Assembly: GCF_005893125.1 (NCBI RefSeq)
Contig: NZ_VCJS01000005.1
Coordinates: 86,415-150,414, forward strand
Direction: 5' to 3'
Length of the DNA stretch: 64,000 bases
From: Nonomuraea basaltis
GTDB taxonomy: Bacteria; Actinomycetota; Actinomycetes; Streptosporangiales; Streptosporangiaceae
In this document: one piece after another, positions 24,529 through 31,553 of the stretch
Layout of the letters: every line of letters begins with the position of its first letter
Position numbering within the stretch: position 1 is the stretch's first letter
The notes under the pieces: model-generated
Told to the model about the DNA's origin: nothing
Databases searched by the model: none
What the model saw: the letters and a program-made list of their open reading frames with translations, nothing else
Translations under genes and position numbers: made by a program

Positions 24529-24804
24529 TCAGCGCTTACCGCGCTTGGGGGGAGCCCACCACGGCCGGCGAAGTTCCTCGGCGGCCTCGCCCCAGTCCTT
24601 CGCGTTGGCCGCCGCGACCCTGCGGTTGCTGTCGTGCTGCCGGGCCAGGTACCTGTCGGCGTGCCGGTCGGTGCTCTGGCCGGAATCGAGGCGCTTCTGG
24701 TACTCCTCCGCCTTCTGCTTCTCTTCGCGTGCTTTGGCGGCTTCCTGGCTGGCGATCTCCGCCGCGCTGCCTGCCAACTTCTTGCGTTCCTTACCCCAAC
24801 CCAT
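24529..24804 (-). CDS. Basic coiled-coil protein
   Basis: A 91-residue protein; ATG 24804 is chosen because GAGAGGAGGAC lies just upstream. Residues 5-70 form a very charged helix (AAKAREEKQKAEEYQKRLDS), and the end is basic with two Trp (RRPWWAPPKRGKR). The charge suggests nucleic-acid or membrane contact. It lies between structured element copy 2 and the 60-residue gene. Confidence 0.55.
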   Translation of the reverse strand: MGWGKERKKLAGSAAEIASQEAAKAREEKQKAEEYQKRLDSGQSTDRHADRYLARQHDSNRRVAAANAKDWGEAAEELRRPWWAPPKRGKR

Positions 24805-24822
24805 GTGTGTCCTCCTCTCGGT

Positions 24823-24882
24823 GGAGCTGGCTGCTCCGGGCACCCGCCCAGGCGGGGAAGTGACTGGGCGGGCACCCGCAAC
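24823..24882 (-). repeat. Structured intergenic element, copy 2
   Basis: Transcribed strand: GTTGCGGGTGCCCGCC at one end and GGCGGGTGCCCGGAGC at the other, with a central stem CCGCCCAG/CTGGGCGG. A second hairpin, GGAGC-N5-GCTCC, follows. It starts two bases after a stop codon and ends 18 bases before the next ATG. Confidence 0.75.
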
Positions 24883-24884
24883 GG

Positions 24885-25073
24885 TCAGCCGGTGACGTGC
24901 CGGATGCCGTCCACGACGCTCGTGTTGCCGTCGCGGTGCCGGTTCTGCTCGTCGGCGATGGCGCGAAGGTCCTGCGGGGACACGCCCGCCTTGAGTTGCT
25001 TTTCCGTCCACGCACGGGTCTGGTCGTAGGTGGCGGTGTTCACGTCCAGCGTGCTGGGCTTGGGCTTCGCCAT
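24885..25073 (-). CDS. Small hypothetical protein
   Basis: A 62-residue protein from ATG 25073 with GAGGAGGAC upstream. It starts AKPKPSTLDVNTATYDQTRA and continues as an amphipathic helix pair (LKAGVSPQDLRAIADEQNRH). Element copy 3 precedes it and copy 2 follows it. No family is recognised. Confidence 0.55.
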   Translation of the reverse strand: MAKPKPSTLDVNTATYDQTRAWTEKQLKAGVSPQDLRAIADEQNRHRDGNTSVVDGIRHVTG

Positions 25074-25096
25074 GCTGTCCTCCTCGGGGGATTGGT

Positions 25097-25153
25097 GGAG
25101 CTGGGCCGCTCCGGGCACCCGCCACGCCCCCGGACGTGGCGAGCACCCGCAAC
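25097..25153 (-). repeat. Structured intergenic element, copy 3
   Basis: Transcribed strand: GTTGCGGGTGCTCGCC and GGCGGGTGCCCGGAGC flank a central stem CGCCACG/CGTGGCG that differs in sequence from copies 1 and 2 yet still pairs. The second hairpin is GGAGC-N6-GCTCC. It lies between the stop of the 54-residue membrane protein and the next start. Confidence 0.75.
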
Positions 25154-25162
25154 AGGCAGACC

Positions 25163-25327
25163 TCACTTGAGGACCTTGGTCGCGAACACGGCGAGCTGGT
25201 CGGCGCCCGTGAAGATGCTGTTCAGTAGGCCATTGACCGCGTCGGCGGCCTGGGCGGGACGGCTGAACAGATAGAACACGGCGAAGGCGATGCCCACGTA
25301 CATGAGCGGCTTCTTGAGACGGTGCAT
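25163..25327 (-). CDS. Small membrane protein of the transfer operon
   Basis: A 54-residue protein starting at ATG 25327 after AGAAAGGAC. Basic residues (HRLKK) precede one membrane helix (PLMYVGIAFAVFYLFS); Ala-rich PAQAADA could be a signal cleavage region; the last half is amphipathic (LLNSIFTGADQLAVFATKV). Short membrane peptides of this type accompany tra/spd genes in Streptomyces plasmids, where spread proteins help plasmid movement along the mycelium. Confidence 0.6.
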   Translation of the reverse strand: MHRLKKPLMYVGIAFAVFYLFSRPAQAADAVNGLLNSIFTGADQLAVFATKVLK

Positions 25328-25344
25328 GACAGTCCTTTCTGTTG

Positions 25345-25566
25345 TCAGGAGTCGCGGACGCCTTCGCGGTCGGGGTGTGCCCGCCGGGCACGCTCGGGCC
25401 GGTTGGCGTTGCGGACGAAGAGCACGATGGCTCCGATGGCCAGCGCCGCGTACACGGCCATCGCGGCGAACGCGGCCGGGACGCTCGCGGTGGAGAGCCA
25501 CACGCATGCGATCAGGCCGCCGATGGCGAACACCCAGCAGGCAAGGAGGATCAGGAAGCGTTGCAT
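25345..25566 (-). CDS. Two-helix membrane protein
   Basis: A 73-residue protein from ATG 25566 with GAGGGGACC upstream. Helices lie at residues 4-25 (FLILLACWVFAIGGLIACVWL) shortened to its core ILLACWVFAIGGLIACV, and at about 34-54 (AVYAALAIGAIVLFV). The tail is very charged (NRPERARRAHPDREGVRDS). It resembles Spd-type membrane proteins of AICEs by size, topology and place near the translocase gene. The specific role is unknown. Confidence 0.6.
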   Translation of the reverse strand: MQRFLILLACWVFAIGGLIACVWLSTASVPAAFAAMAVYAALAIGAIVLFVRNANRPERARRAHPDREGVRDS

Positions 25567-25586
25567 CAGCTTGGTCCCCTCGGGGG

Positions 25587-25739
25587 TTAACGGGTGAGGT
25601 AGCCCTTGCCGCGGCAGCCGTGGCATTTGCGCGATTTGAGGTGCTTGCCGCCGGTAAGCGACATCACGACGATCTCGCCTTCGCCATCGCATGTCGGGCA
25701 GGTCATGCCGGGTCTGAAGAAGACGCCGAGGATTCCCAT
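25587..25739 (-). CDS. Mini zinc-ribbon protein with DnaJ-type repeats
   Basis: A 50-residue protein; ATG 25739 has CGGAGAAAC upstream. It has two Cys-x2-Cys-x-Gly-x-Gly units (CPTCDGEGE and CHGCRGKGY) about 22 residues apart, the repeat that forms the zinc centres of DnaJ. No J domain is present. It is the first gene of the small-gene operon, downstream of structured element copy 4 and the GGGTTAA repeat cluster. Confidence 0.65.
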   Translation of the reverse strand: MGILGVFFRPGMTCPTCDGEGEIVVMSLTGGKHLKSRKCHGCRGKGYLTR

Positions 25740-25773
25740 GTCTGTTTCTCCGATCGGTTGTAACGGGATCTTG

Positions 25774-25825
25774 GGAGCGGGTGCTCCGGACACCCCTCCC
25801 GAGAGATCGGGAAGGTCTCCGCAAC
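25774..25825 (-). repeat. Structured intergenic element, copy 4 (divergent)
   Basis: It keeps GTTGCGG at the 5' end and GGGTGTCCGGAGC at the 3' end on the transcribed strand. The central stem has become CTTCCCGA/TCGGGAGG, and the second hairpin is GGAGC-N4-GCTCC. It sits at the head of the small-gene operon, between the GGGTTAA repeats and the 50-residue zinc protein. Confidence 0.6.
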
Positions 25826-25904
25826 CACCGCTCGCGGGCCCTTCGACGCAACCGTGAGTGACCGTCTTGGGGCTACAGCAGGGCTGCCTCCGAGCGCCGC
25901 GCAG

Positions 25905-26072
25905 GGGTTAAGCGGCCGAAGGCGGGTTAAATTTTTAGTCCTCGGGTTAAATCCAACGATCACGTCGCTGAGCTGGGGAAAGTTAAGCGCGAGTCCGGGT
26001 TAAGCGGGTTAAGCGAAGGGGCCCGGAAGCCTGGAGATGGAGTGTCCCGAGGGGATGTTCCTCTCTTAACCC
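25905..26072. repeat. GGGTTAA repeat cluster, putative clt (TraB-recognition) locus
   Basis: GGGTTAAGC occurs at 25905, 25997 and 26006 (the last two in direct tandem), GGGTTAAAT at 25924 and 25944, AAGTTAAGC at 25980, and an inverted TTAACCC at 26066 that includes the translocase stop codon. In Streptomyces plasmids TraB binds short repeats at clt, which can lie at the 3' end of traB. The match of gene and place is strong; the function is inferred. No gene is visible in 25826-26065. Confidence 0.7.
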
Positions 26073-28255
26073 GCGTCGTCCTCGTGGGTGACGCCGGCTG
26101 TGGCGATCTCCACCATGCGGCAACGGATGGTGATCGGATCGATGGGATAGCGGTTCTTCGACGAGGGCACCTTGACGCCGAGGAGGCCCAGTTCGCGCAC
26201 CAGCTCCATCCGGTCGCGGAGTAGCGCGTAAGGGCGGTGCCGCGAGTACGCAGACTTCAAGGCAGCCAACGCCTGGGCGGCCGGAACCGGGTCGGCGCCG
26301 ATCACATCGAGCAGGTCCGCCAGAAGGTCCCTCTCCTCGTCGTCAAAGGTGGCGTTGCCGAGGGCAGCCTTCTCCCTCAGCGCCACCGCCCGCGCCACGA
26401 CCGAGCCCATCTCTGCGTACGGCACGTAGTAGGTGCGCAGCAGGCCGGCCTTGGCTTGGAAGCCGCTCGCCATGCAGGTGCCGATGTCGCCCGGCCCTTC
26501 CTCCGTCTTCGGCTCTAGGCCGACAGCGGAGATGCCCCTCTTGTACGAGCCGGTGCCGAGCACCGCGTCGTTCGAGGTCTGGTCGCCGATGGCGAAGCAC
26601 GCCTTGTTGGAGATGACCGCCATCAGCTTGCGCGGCAGCGACGCCGACGACGGTTCCGGGGTGGCGAAGATCAGGGTGACGGCGTACTTTCGGGCCGCGC
26701 CCATCAGCTTCACACACAGCTCTTCGGCCTCCTCTCCGAACTCCTCGTTGAGGAACAGCGCCTGGCACTCGTCGATGACGATGATGCGCGGTCGTAGCCG
26801 CTCGTCCTTCTCTGCGAGTTCCCTGGTCACCATGGGGGCGCCGTGCTCCTGCAGCGCCTTGCCTCGCACGCTGAGTTCGGCGTACACCTCGCGCAGAAGG
26901 AACAGGCACGCTTCGACGACCTCGTCGCCCGGTCCCGTGAGCAGGGTCCGCAGGCGGGGTCGGAGCGGGTCGTAGTCGGCGTTCGTGGCGAAGACGAACA
27001 CGTCGATCTCGACCAGGTAGTCGAGGATGGCCCCCAGCAGCAGCGTGAGGATCATCGTGGATTTGCCGGAGCCCATCATGCCGGCCAGCGCGTAGTTCTT
27101 CTGAAACAGCAGGCCGATGACGGTCTTGCCGCGAATGTTCCGCGACACGGGGACGCCCTCGAAGTAGTCGCCGACGCCGTCCTTCAGTAGCGGCCAGTCA
27201 GGCATCGGGCCGGTCAGCGATCCCTGGTCGGCGACCCACAGGTCCAGCACGCCGGGCTGCTTCTTGGGCTCGGTGGCCCACACCTCGACGGGCAGGCGTA
27301 CGAGGTTGTGCGCGAGCACGGGCTTCTTCTGATTGATCATTTCTACGGTGACGCCCGGCGGCGGTTCAAGCTGGGTCCGGTACCCCTCACCGTCGCGCTG
27401 GGTCGGCAGCACGATCCGCGGCTTCCAACCCGCCTTGAAAGCCCTGTTCAGCGGGGCGATACCCAGGTGCTTCAGCGCGTTGATGATCGCTGACTCGTCG
27501 GGAATGACGTCCCGGCTGCTGTCGCTCTCTCGATCGTCGGCAACAAGCCACGTCGGCGTCTCACCCAGGCGGCGGCCTTCACGATGGCCTGCCCACGCCA
27601 GCAGCGGGACGAAGGCCACCACGAACACGGACCAGGCAACTCTGGTGGCACTGGCCAGCCATCGGAGGACGCCGCCGAACCACACCCACAGGTCCGTCCA
27701 ACCTCCCGCGCCGGTCGCCCACACCACCGTGGCCGCCACGACCAGCAGCACCGGCACGGCCAGGAGGCAGCAGCAGGTGAGGATCGCCATCTTGAGCACC
27801 AGTAGCGGCAGCTTCATGAGCCGCTCGTAGCGGTCGTTCTTGGCTTCCTTCCGCTTTTCGATCCAGAACGCCAGCGCTTCGCGGTCGCCGGTGGCCTTCG
27901 CGATGCGGATCTGCTCGCGGATGTCTCCGCTGGTGAGGCCGTCTTTCGCGCGGACGATCCAGGAGTGCCAGCCCGCGAGAACGAGAGCGCCGTGCTGCGC
28001 GGCGGTGCGGGCACGCTTCCTGGTGGCGGGGGAGGGCCGCAGCACCGTCACCCGGTCGACCACCGCGGACGGCAGGCGGCTGGAGCGTTCGGGCACGTCG
28101 GAGACGATTTCGGCCTCGACGACTGCGGGCTCCACCTCGTGCTCCTGCCGGGGCTCCAGCTCGTCGTGGCGCTGCTCGTCTTCGGGCAGGGTCAGGCCGG
28201 GAGCGTCGTCGGCGTTGCGGACGATCTCCAACCTGCGGCGCGGGCTCTCGGTCAA
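26066..28255 (-). CDS. FtsK/SpoIIIE-type conjugative DNA translocase (TraB/TraSA-like)
   Basis: A 729-residue translocase that in AICEs and Streptomyces plasmids moves double-stranded DNA between hyphae as a hexameric motor. The first 130 residues are charged; two membrane segments lie at about 150-178 and 205-222; the motor has Walker A GMMGSGKST near residue 392 and Walker B RIIVIDECQALF near 488. The C-terminal 70 residues look like a winged-helix DNA-reading domain. TTG 28255 is chosen as start because GGAGG lies 7 bases upstream and TTGA overlaps the previous stop; upstream residues would belong to another frame of the neighbouring gene. Recognition repeats lie at its 3' end. Confidence 0.85.
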   Translation of the reverse strand: MTESPRRRLEIVRNADDAPGLTLPEDEQRHDELEPRQEHEVEPAVVEAEIVSDVPERSSRLPSAVVDRVTVLRPSPATRKRARTAAQHGALVLAGWHSWIVRAKDGLTSGDIREQIRIAKATGDREALAFWIEKRKEAKNDRYERLMKLPLLVLKMAILTCCCLLAVPVLLVVAATVVWATGAGGWTDLWVWFGGVLRWLASATRVAWSVFVVAFVPLLAWAGHREGRRLGETPTWLVADDRESDSSRDVIPDESAIINALKHLGIAPLNRAFKAGWKPRIVLPTQRDGEGYRTQLEPPPGVTVEMINQKKPVLAHNLVRLPVEVWATEPKKQPGVLDLWVADQGSLTGPMPDWPLLKDGVGDYFEGVPVSRNIRGKTVIGLLFQKNYALAGMMGSGKSTMILTLLLGAILDYLVEIDVFVFATNADYDPLRPRLRTLLTGPGDEVVEACLFLLREVYAELSVRGKALQEHGAPMVTRELAEKDERLRPRIIVIDECQALFLNEEFGEEAEELCVKLMGAARKYAVTLIFATPEPSSASLPRKLMAVISNKACFAIGDQTSNDAVLGTGSYKRGISAVGLEPKTEEGPGDIGTCMASGFQAKAGLLRTYYVPYAEMGSVVARAVALREKAALGNATFDDEERDLLADLLDVIGADPVPAAQALAALKSAYSRHRPYALLRDRMELVRELGLLGVKVPSSKNRYPIDPITIRCRMVEIATAGVTHEDDAG

Positions 28256-28575
28256 GACGAGACCTCCTCCCTCAGCCAGACCGGGGTGCGGTAGACGCGC
28301 AGAGCACGGCCATCCAACGCGGACGCGGTGGCCAGGTGCACCGACAGGCAGGCGACCACGAAGGCGGCCACGTAGACGGCGAACCGTCCGGCGTTCCACA
28401 GCGTGTACAGCGGGAACGCGACCGCGACGGCGCCGAGCCAGTAGAAGGGGTGCCACCACTTCAAGGGACGCGGCTCGGCTGTGTCCTGGTCGTCGTCGGG
28501 CAGATCGACGATCGACGCCTGGATGAGCGCGAAGGCGGCCAGGAGCCAGACGGCAACGGTGACGATCGTGTTCAT
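28252..28575 (-). CDS. Membrane protein of the transfer operon (Spd-like)
   Basis: A 107-residue protein starting at ATG 28575, overlapping the stop of the DUF2637 gene. It has an N-terminal hydrophobic helix (VTVAVWLLAAFALIQA), a polar acidic loop (DLPDDDQDTAEPRP), and two more membrane segments (FYWLGAVAVAFPLYTLW and FAVYVAAFVVACLSV). It is translationally coupled both to the DUF2637 gene and to the translocase, so it probably works at the transfer site. Spread-protein function is inference. Confidence 0.65.
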   Translation of the reverse strand: MNTIVTVAVWLLAAFALIQASIVDLPDDDQDTAEPRPLKWWHPFYWLGAVAVAFPLYTLWNAGRFAVYVAAFVVACLSVHLATASALDGRALRVYRTPVWLREEVSS

Positions 28576-29411
28576 GACTGGTCTCCAGTCGGGGCGGCGG
28601 GGGCAGGGTGTGTGCCGTTCAGACGGGTCGGCTCGATCGGCGGGATGAGCGGCTCAGCGAGGCTGTTCTGACCCGGTGTCGGCACGGGCTCGGACGGCTG
28701 CGGTTCCTGTTCGCGCTTGACGTCGTCGATGACCTCTTGCGCCTCGCGGATCTCCAGCCCGAAGCGGTCCGACAGTTGACGCCGGCCGATGCCGCGGCGC
28801 CCGTTCTTGATGCTGTCGGCGTACGCCCACCGTGCCGCTTCGAACCGGTCGGAGGGGATGAGTTCGACGTCGACCTCGACGAGCTTCTCGACCTCGATCT
28901 CGCGGACCACCACCCGCTCCGGCATCTGTGTCGGGATGGCCTCGCGGATGGCCTTCAGGAGCCGCATGAACAACTCGACGGCGATCACCAGGACGAGGGC
29001 GGATGTGCCGCTGACCAGTCCGCCTTCGATCCCGGAGGCGAGTCCGTGGGCGGCGTTCCCGATGAGGGTTGCGACGATTCCCAGCCACAGCGCCGCACGT
29101 GCGAGAGGTGGAACAGGGATGCGGGAGCGGGTGCAGTACAGCATCACCAGCGACGCCATGATGATCAGCCCGTCGATGGCGAGGGGGAACAGGCGTGCCG
29201 TGTCTTCGGCCTCGCCGTAGCGCCTCCCAAGGGTGATCAGGTGGCGGTACGAGATGTAGAACGTGATGCCGATCAGAAGGACGAGGACGAGCCATGCAGC
29301 CGTCTTGATCCAACCGTCGCCGACCGGCTTCTCCGGCGCGACCTCGGGCTGGCACACGCCGGGGTCGGCGCGGTCGGCGTCAAGGCCCTCGGCGGGCTGG
29401 GTGGTGTTCAA
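28572..29411 (-). CDS. DUF2637 membrane protein
   Basis: A 279-residue protein with four membrane helices in the first 155 residues (about 37-59, 74-93, 104-124, 133-152) and motifs typical of DUF2637: YISYRHLITLGRRYGE, PLAIDGLIIMASL and AHGLASGIEGG. The C-terminal 120 residues are soluble, with a Val/Glu-rich strand region (VVVREIEVEKLVEVDVEL) and a predicted HTH (GIGRRQLSDRFGLEIREAQ). DUF2637 proteins travel with traB genes on actinomycete plasmids, AICEs and some phages. Role unknown, perhaps linking DNA to the membrane motor. Confidence 0.78.
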   Translation of the reverse strand: MNTTQPAEGLDADRADPGVCQPEVAPEKPVGDGWIKTAAWLVLVLLIGITFYISYRHLITLGRRYGEAEDTARLFPLAIDGLIIMASLVMLYCTRSRIPVPPLARAALWLGIVATLIGNAAHGLASGIEGGLVSGTSALVLVIAVELFMRLLKAIREAIPTQMPERVVVREIEVEKLVEVDVELIPSDRFEAARWAYADSIKNGRRGIGRRQLSDRFGLEIREAQEVIDDVKREQEPQPSEPVPTPGQNSLAEPLIPPIEPTRLNGTHPAPAAPTGDQS

Positions 29412-29420
29412 GGCGTGCTC

Positions 29421-29564
29421 CTACGTGTCGGTGTCGTCGAGCTCGTCCGGCTCGGCGGGTTCGTCGGTGGCGGGCTGTAGGGCGGCGAGCATGGCGAGCT
29501 CCTCGGCGTTGAGGGCCGCTACAGCTCGGGCGAGCCGCCGGCGTCGCCGCTCTTCAGGGGTCAT
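29421..29564 (-). CDS. Small charged hypothetical protein
   Basis: A 47-residue protein. ATG 29564 is preferred over a codon 60 bases upstream because CGGAGC lies 6 bases before it. The first half is strongly basic and helical (TPEERRRRRLARAVAALNAE), the second acidic (TDEPAEPDELDDTDT). It directly precedes the DUF2637 gene. No family is recognised. Confidence 0.5.
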   Translation of the reverse strand: MTPEERRRRRLARAVAALNAEELAMLAALQPATDEPAEPDELDDTDT

Positions 29565-29584
29565 CGGGGGTGCTCCGTGTGTGG

Positions 29585-29641
29585 CCCCGTCCGCGGGGGC
29601 GCGATGGTTTGGATGCCAGGACACGTCCGCCGCGGACGGGG
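29585..29641 (-). other. 12-bp intergenic hairpin
   Basis: CCCCGTCCGCGG and CCGCGGACGGGG pair perfectly around a 33-base loop, between the stop of the 63-residue gene and the start of the 47-residue gene. It differs in sequence from the GTTGCGGG elements further along the operon. Confidence 0.5.
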
Positions 29642-29654
29642 GAGTAGAAGGGGG

Positions 29655-29846
29655 TCAGCGCCGGACGCGGTACTTGGCCTCGCCGCGCTTGACCATGCCG
29701 GTGTTGCCGTCGCTGAACTCGATCCAGCGGCCTCGCATGAGGAGGCCGTCCTCGTCGCCGATGTCGTAGGCGTCGACCACGCGTGTGCCGTCTTCGAGGA
29801 CGCCGCCTTTCTTCAGGTCGGCGGCGTCCACTTCACGAATCGCCAT
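29655..29846 (-). CDS. Small beta-rich protein
   Basis: A 63-residue protein; ATG 29846 has AAAAGGACG upstream. It reads like a tiny beta barrel: VDAADLKKGGVLEDGTRVV, then LLMRGRWIEFSDGNTGMVKR and YRVRR at the end. Such small barrels are common in actinomycete plasmids and phages. Function unknown. Confidence 0.6.
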   Translation of the reverse strand: MAIREVDAADLKKGGVLEDGTRVVDAYDIGDEDGLLMRGRWIEFSDGNTGMVKRGEAKYRVRR

Positions 29847-29885
29847 GTTGTTCACGTCCTTTTCGTCGTCTCGGGGGAGTAGGGT

Positions 29886-29938
29886 TGCCCGGCCGCCGCG
29901 GCGAGGGTTACCCCCCCGGGATGAGCGGCAGCCGGGCA
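29886..29938 (-). other. Intergenic hairpin
   Basis: TGCCCGGC pairs with GCCGGGCA (8 bp), and after one mismatch GCCGC pairs with GCGGC. It fills the gap between the 57-residue gene and the 63-residue gene. It adds to the pattern of hairpins in the gaps of this leftward operon. Confidence 0.45.
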
Positions 29939-29941
29939 GGT

Positions 29942-30115
29942 TCATCGCGCAGCCCTCCGACAGGAGCAGCGGCGGTTCGAACAGCGAGGGTCAGTGCAGG
30001 CGATCGTGTCGATCGCCGGGGCGCTCATGTAGCCGCGACGCTTGGGCTGGTGGACCATCCGGCTGGTGACCTCGTTGATCCGCTCCCGGATCTCGTCAGG
30101 GGTACGGGTCGTCAT
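29942..30115 (-). CDS. Small Cys-rich protein
   Basis: A 57-residue protein starting at ATG 30115 in an ATGA overlap with the stop of the gene before it. It has a helical start (TPDEIRERINEVTSRMVHQ), a middle with RRGYMSAPAIDTIAC and a basic Cys-rich end (CSNRRCSCRRAAR, four Cys in all). A zinc-binding or nucleic-acid-binding role is possible. Confidence 0.55.
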   Translation of the reverse strand: MTTRTPDEIRERINEVTSRMVHQPKRRGYMSAPAIDTIACTDPRCSNRRCSCRRAAR

Positions 30116-30495
30116 CGAGACACCACCTGACGAGGAACGCGCCGGTAGTCGGACAGCCGGACCACGTTGTCGGGCAGGACGGTGGCAGGGGCGATCTCCA
30201 CGTCATTCGCTTCAAGAAGAAGCCCGACCTTGGCGGAGAGGACGGAAGCGTCCTCCAAGAGCGCGTGGAGCAGGTCTACGGGGACCGCGATGGTCTCCGG
30301 AGCTGTATGTGTCATGATGAGGGAGTCCTTCCGTCCTTGACCGGCCTGGAGGACATGCGGGCGGCCCGGATCGTGGAAGTGAGGGGCCGCCCGTCGCATG
30401 TCTGGGGCGATCGCGAGCGTCAGTAGGAAATCGCGCCCCATGACGGGAAATGCCGATGCGGATAAATCGCCCGACAAGTTCGCGGGGCTCTTCAT
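30112..30495 (-). CDS. Hypothetical protein, first gene of the leftward transfer operon
   Basis: A 127-residue frame starting at ATG 30495 with a strong AGGGAGGG ribosome site. A second possible start is ATG 30315 (67 residues), with AAGGAC upstream. The N-terminal part (SANLSGDL-like, then FLLTLAIAPDMRRAAPHF) is encoded across a hairpin at 30354-30400 (CATGCGGGCGGCC with GGCCGCCCGTCGCATG), so this segment may instead be a leader. The last 60 residues hold a helix (VPVDLLHALLEDASVLSAKV) and a short basic tail. Function unknown. Confidence 0.5.
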   Translation of the reverse strand: MKSPANLSGDLSASAFPVMGRDFLLTLAIAPDMRRAAPHFHDPGRPHVLQAGQGRKDSLIMTHTAPETIAVPVDLLHALLEDASVLSAKVGLLLEANDVEIAPATVLPDNVVRLSDYRRVPRQVVSR

Positions 30496-30579
30496 GGATT
30501 GCCCTCCCTGGAACTGATAGGGCGTCGGCTCGGCTTTCAGGTCGTGCGAAGAGGCGTCGCGTCTAGGTCTACTGAGTTT

Positions 30580-30670
30580 CGCTAAGCGGTGTTAGCGTGT
30601 TGTGCTTAGACGGTAACGCGCCCTATGGGTGTCGTCAAGGCAGCTAAGCGCATCCGCTAAGACCTCTTAG
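30580..30670. promoter_or_regulatory. Divergent control region with GCTAAG repeats
   Basis: A perfect 6-6-6 palindrome, CGCTAA-GCGGTG-TTAGCG, lies at 30580-30597. GCTAAG also occurs at 30643 and 30656, and its inverse CTTAG at 30605 and 30666. These lie between the leftward operon (start 30495) and the rightward HTH gene (start 30699). The likely ligand is that HTH protein. The rest of 30496-30698 shows no gene. Confidence 0.65.
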
Positions 30671-30698
30671 TACTCAAACACCTCAAACAGGGACATAG

Positions 30699-31553
30699 AT
30701 GTTCATTGATGCTGATGCGGTTCTTGATCTAGTAACTAGCTCAAACGATCCCGTCGAGCGAATCAAGAACGTAGGGGCCGCCCTCGTAGAGATCCAAAAC
30801 CTGACGGCAGAGCTCGGCCGACTGCGACGCGAGGAGGTGGAGGAGTTGAAAGCGGCCGGCATGTCACAGAACGCCATCGCCAGGGCGATCGGGCTGACGA
30901 GCGCCAGGATGAGCCAGGTTATGAATAACGCCCCAGCCCCGGAGCGCGCTTTTTTCGGCGTAAAGATTGAGCCGATCATCGCGGCCGTCGCCGAGAAACG
31001 AGAGGCAGACAAGCCGAAGCCAGGCCCCGTGATTTCCATCGACGACATGCAGGCATACGACGGCCTGCGCAACCTAGTCGCAGACCTCGGATTGACGTCG
31101 ACCTATGAAGTGGTAAGACCGCCCGGCAATATATGGCTCAACCGAAACGGACTCGTCGTCATTTGCGGACCTCGTCACTCATCTCTCATTGAGCAGGTGC
31201 TGGGATCTGACGACAAGCTCTCGTTCGAAAAGGACGACGCCGGATGGCACCTGGTGGACCATGTCGAAGGCGTTGCCTACCGCTCGCCGGAAGACTCCGA
31301 CGAGCCAGGCGACATCGCCTATCTCGGTCGCCTGCCGCGGCCTGACGGCAAAGGGTATTTCCTGTACCTCGCTGGCATCCACGCCGCCGGCGCCGCAGGG
31401 GTCGTCCACTACCTCGGCAACGAACTGGCCAGCCTGTACCGGGAGGTCCGCAACCGCAGGTTCTCGACCCTGATCCAGTGCCGCTACGACCCGGAAACCC
31501 ATACGATCATCTCCAGCGAAAGGATCACGCCGGTCTACAAGCATGAAGGATGA
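30699..31553 (+). CDS. HTH regulator with C-terminal sensor-like domain
   Basis: A 284-residue protein from ATG 30699 (AGGGA upstream). Residues 15-50 are helical, and 44-78 contain a helix-turn-helix (AAGMSQNAIARAIGLTSARM). After a linker, residues about 113-270 form an alpha-beta domain with NGLVVICGPRHSSLIEQVL and later YFLYLAGIHAAGAAGVVHYL; such patterns occur in actinobacterial regulators with a possible small-molecule-binding half. It lies beside five GCTAAG-type sites and overlaps the phosphatase gene (ATGA). The pair looks like a control switch for the element; the signal is unknown. Confidence 0.65.
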   Translation: MFIDADAVLDLVTSSNDPVERIKNVGAALVEIQNLTAELGRLRREEVEELKAAGMSQNAIARAIGLTSARMSQVMNNAPAPERAFFGVKIEPIIAAVAEKREADKPKPGPVISIDDMQAYDGLRNLVADLGLTSTYEVVRPPGNIWLNRNGLVVICGPRHSSLIEQVLGSDDKLSFEKDDAGWHLVDHVEGVAYRSPEDSDEPGDIAYLGRLPRPDGKGYFLYLAGIHAAGAAGVVHYLGNELASLYREVRNRRFSTLIQCRYDPETHTIISSERITPVYKHEG

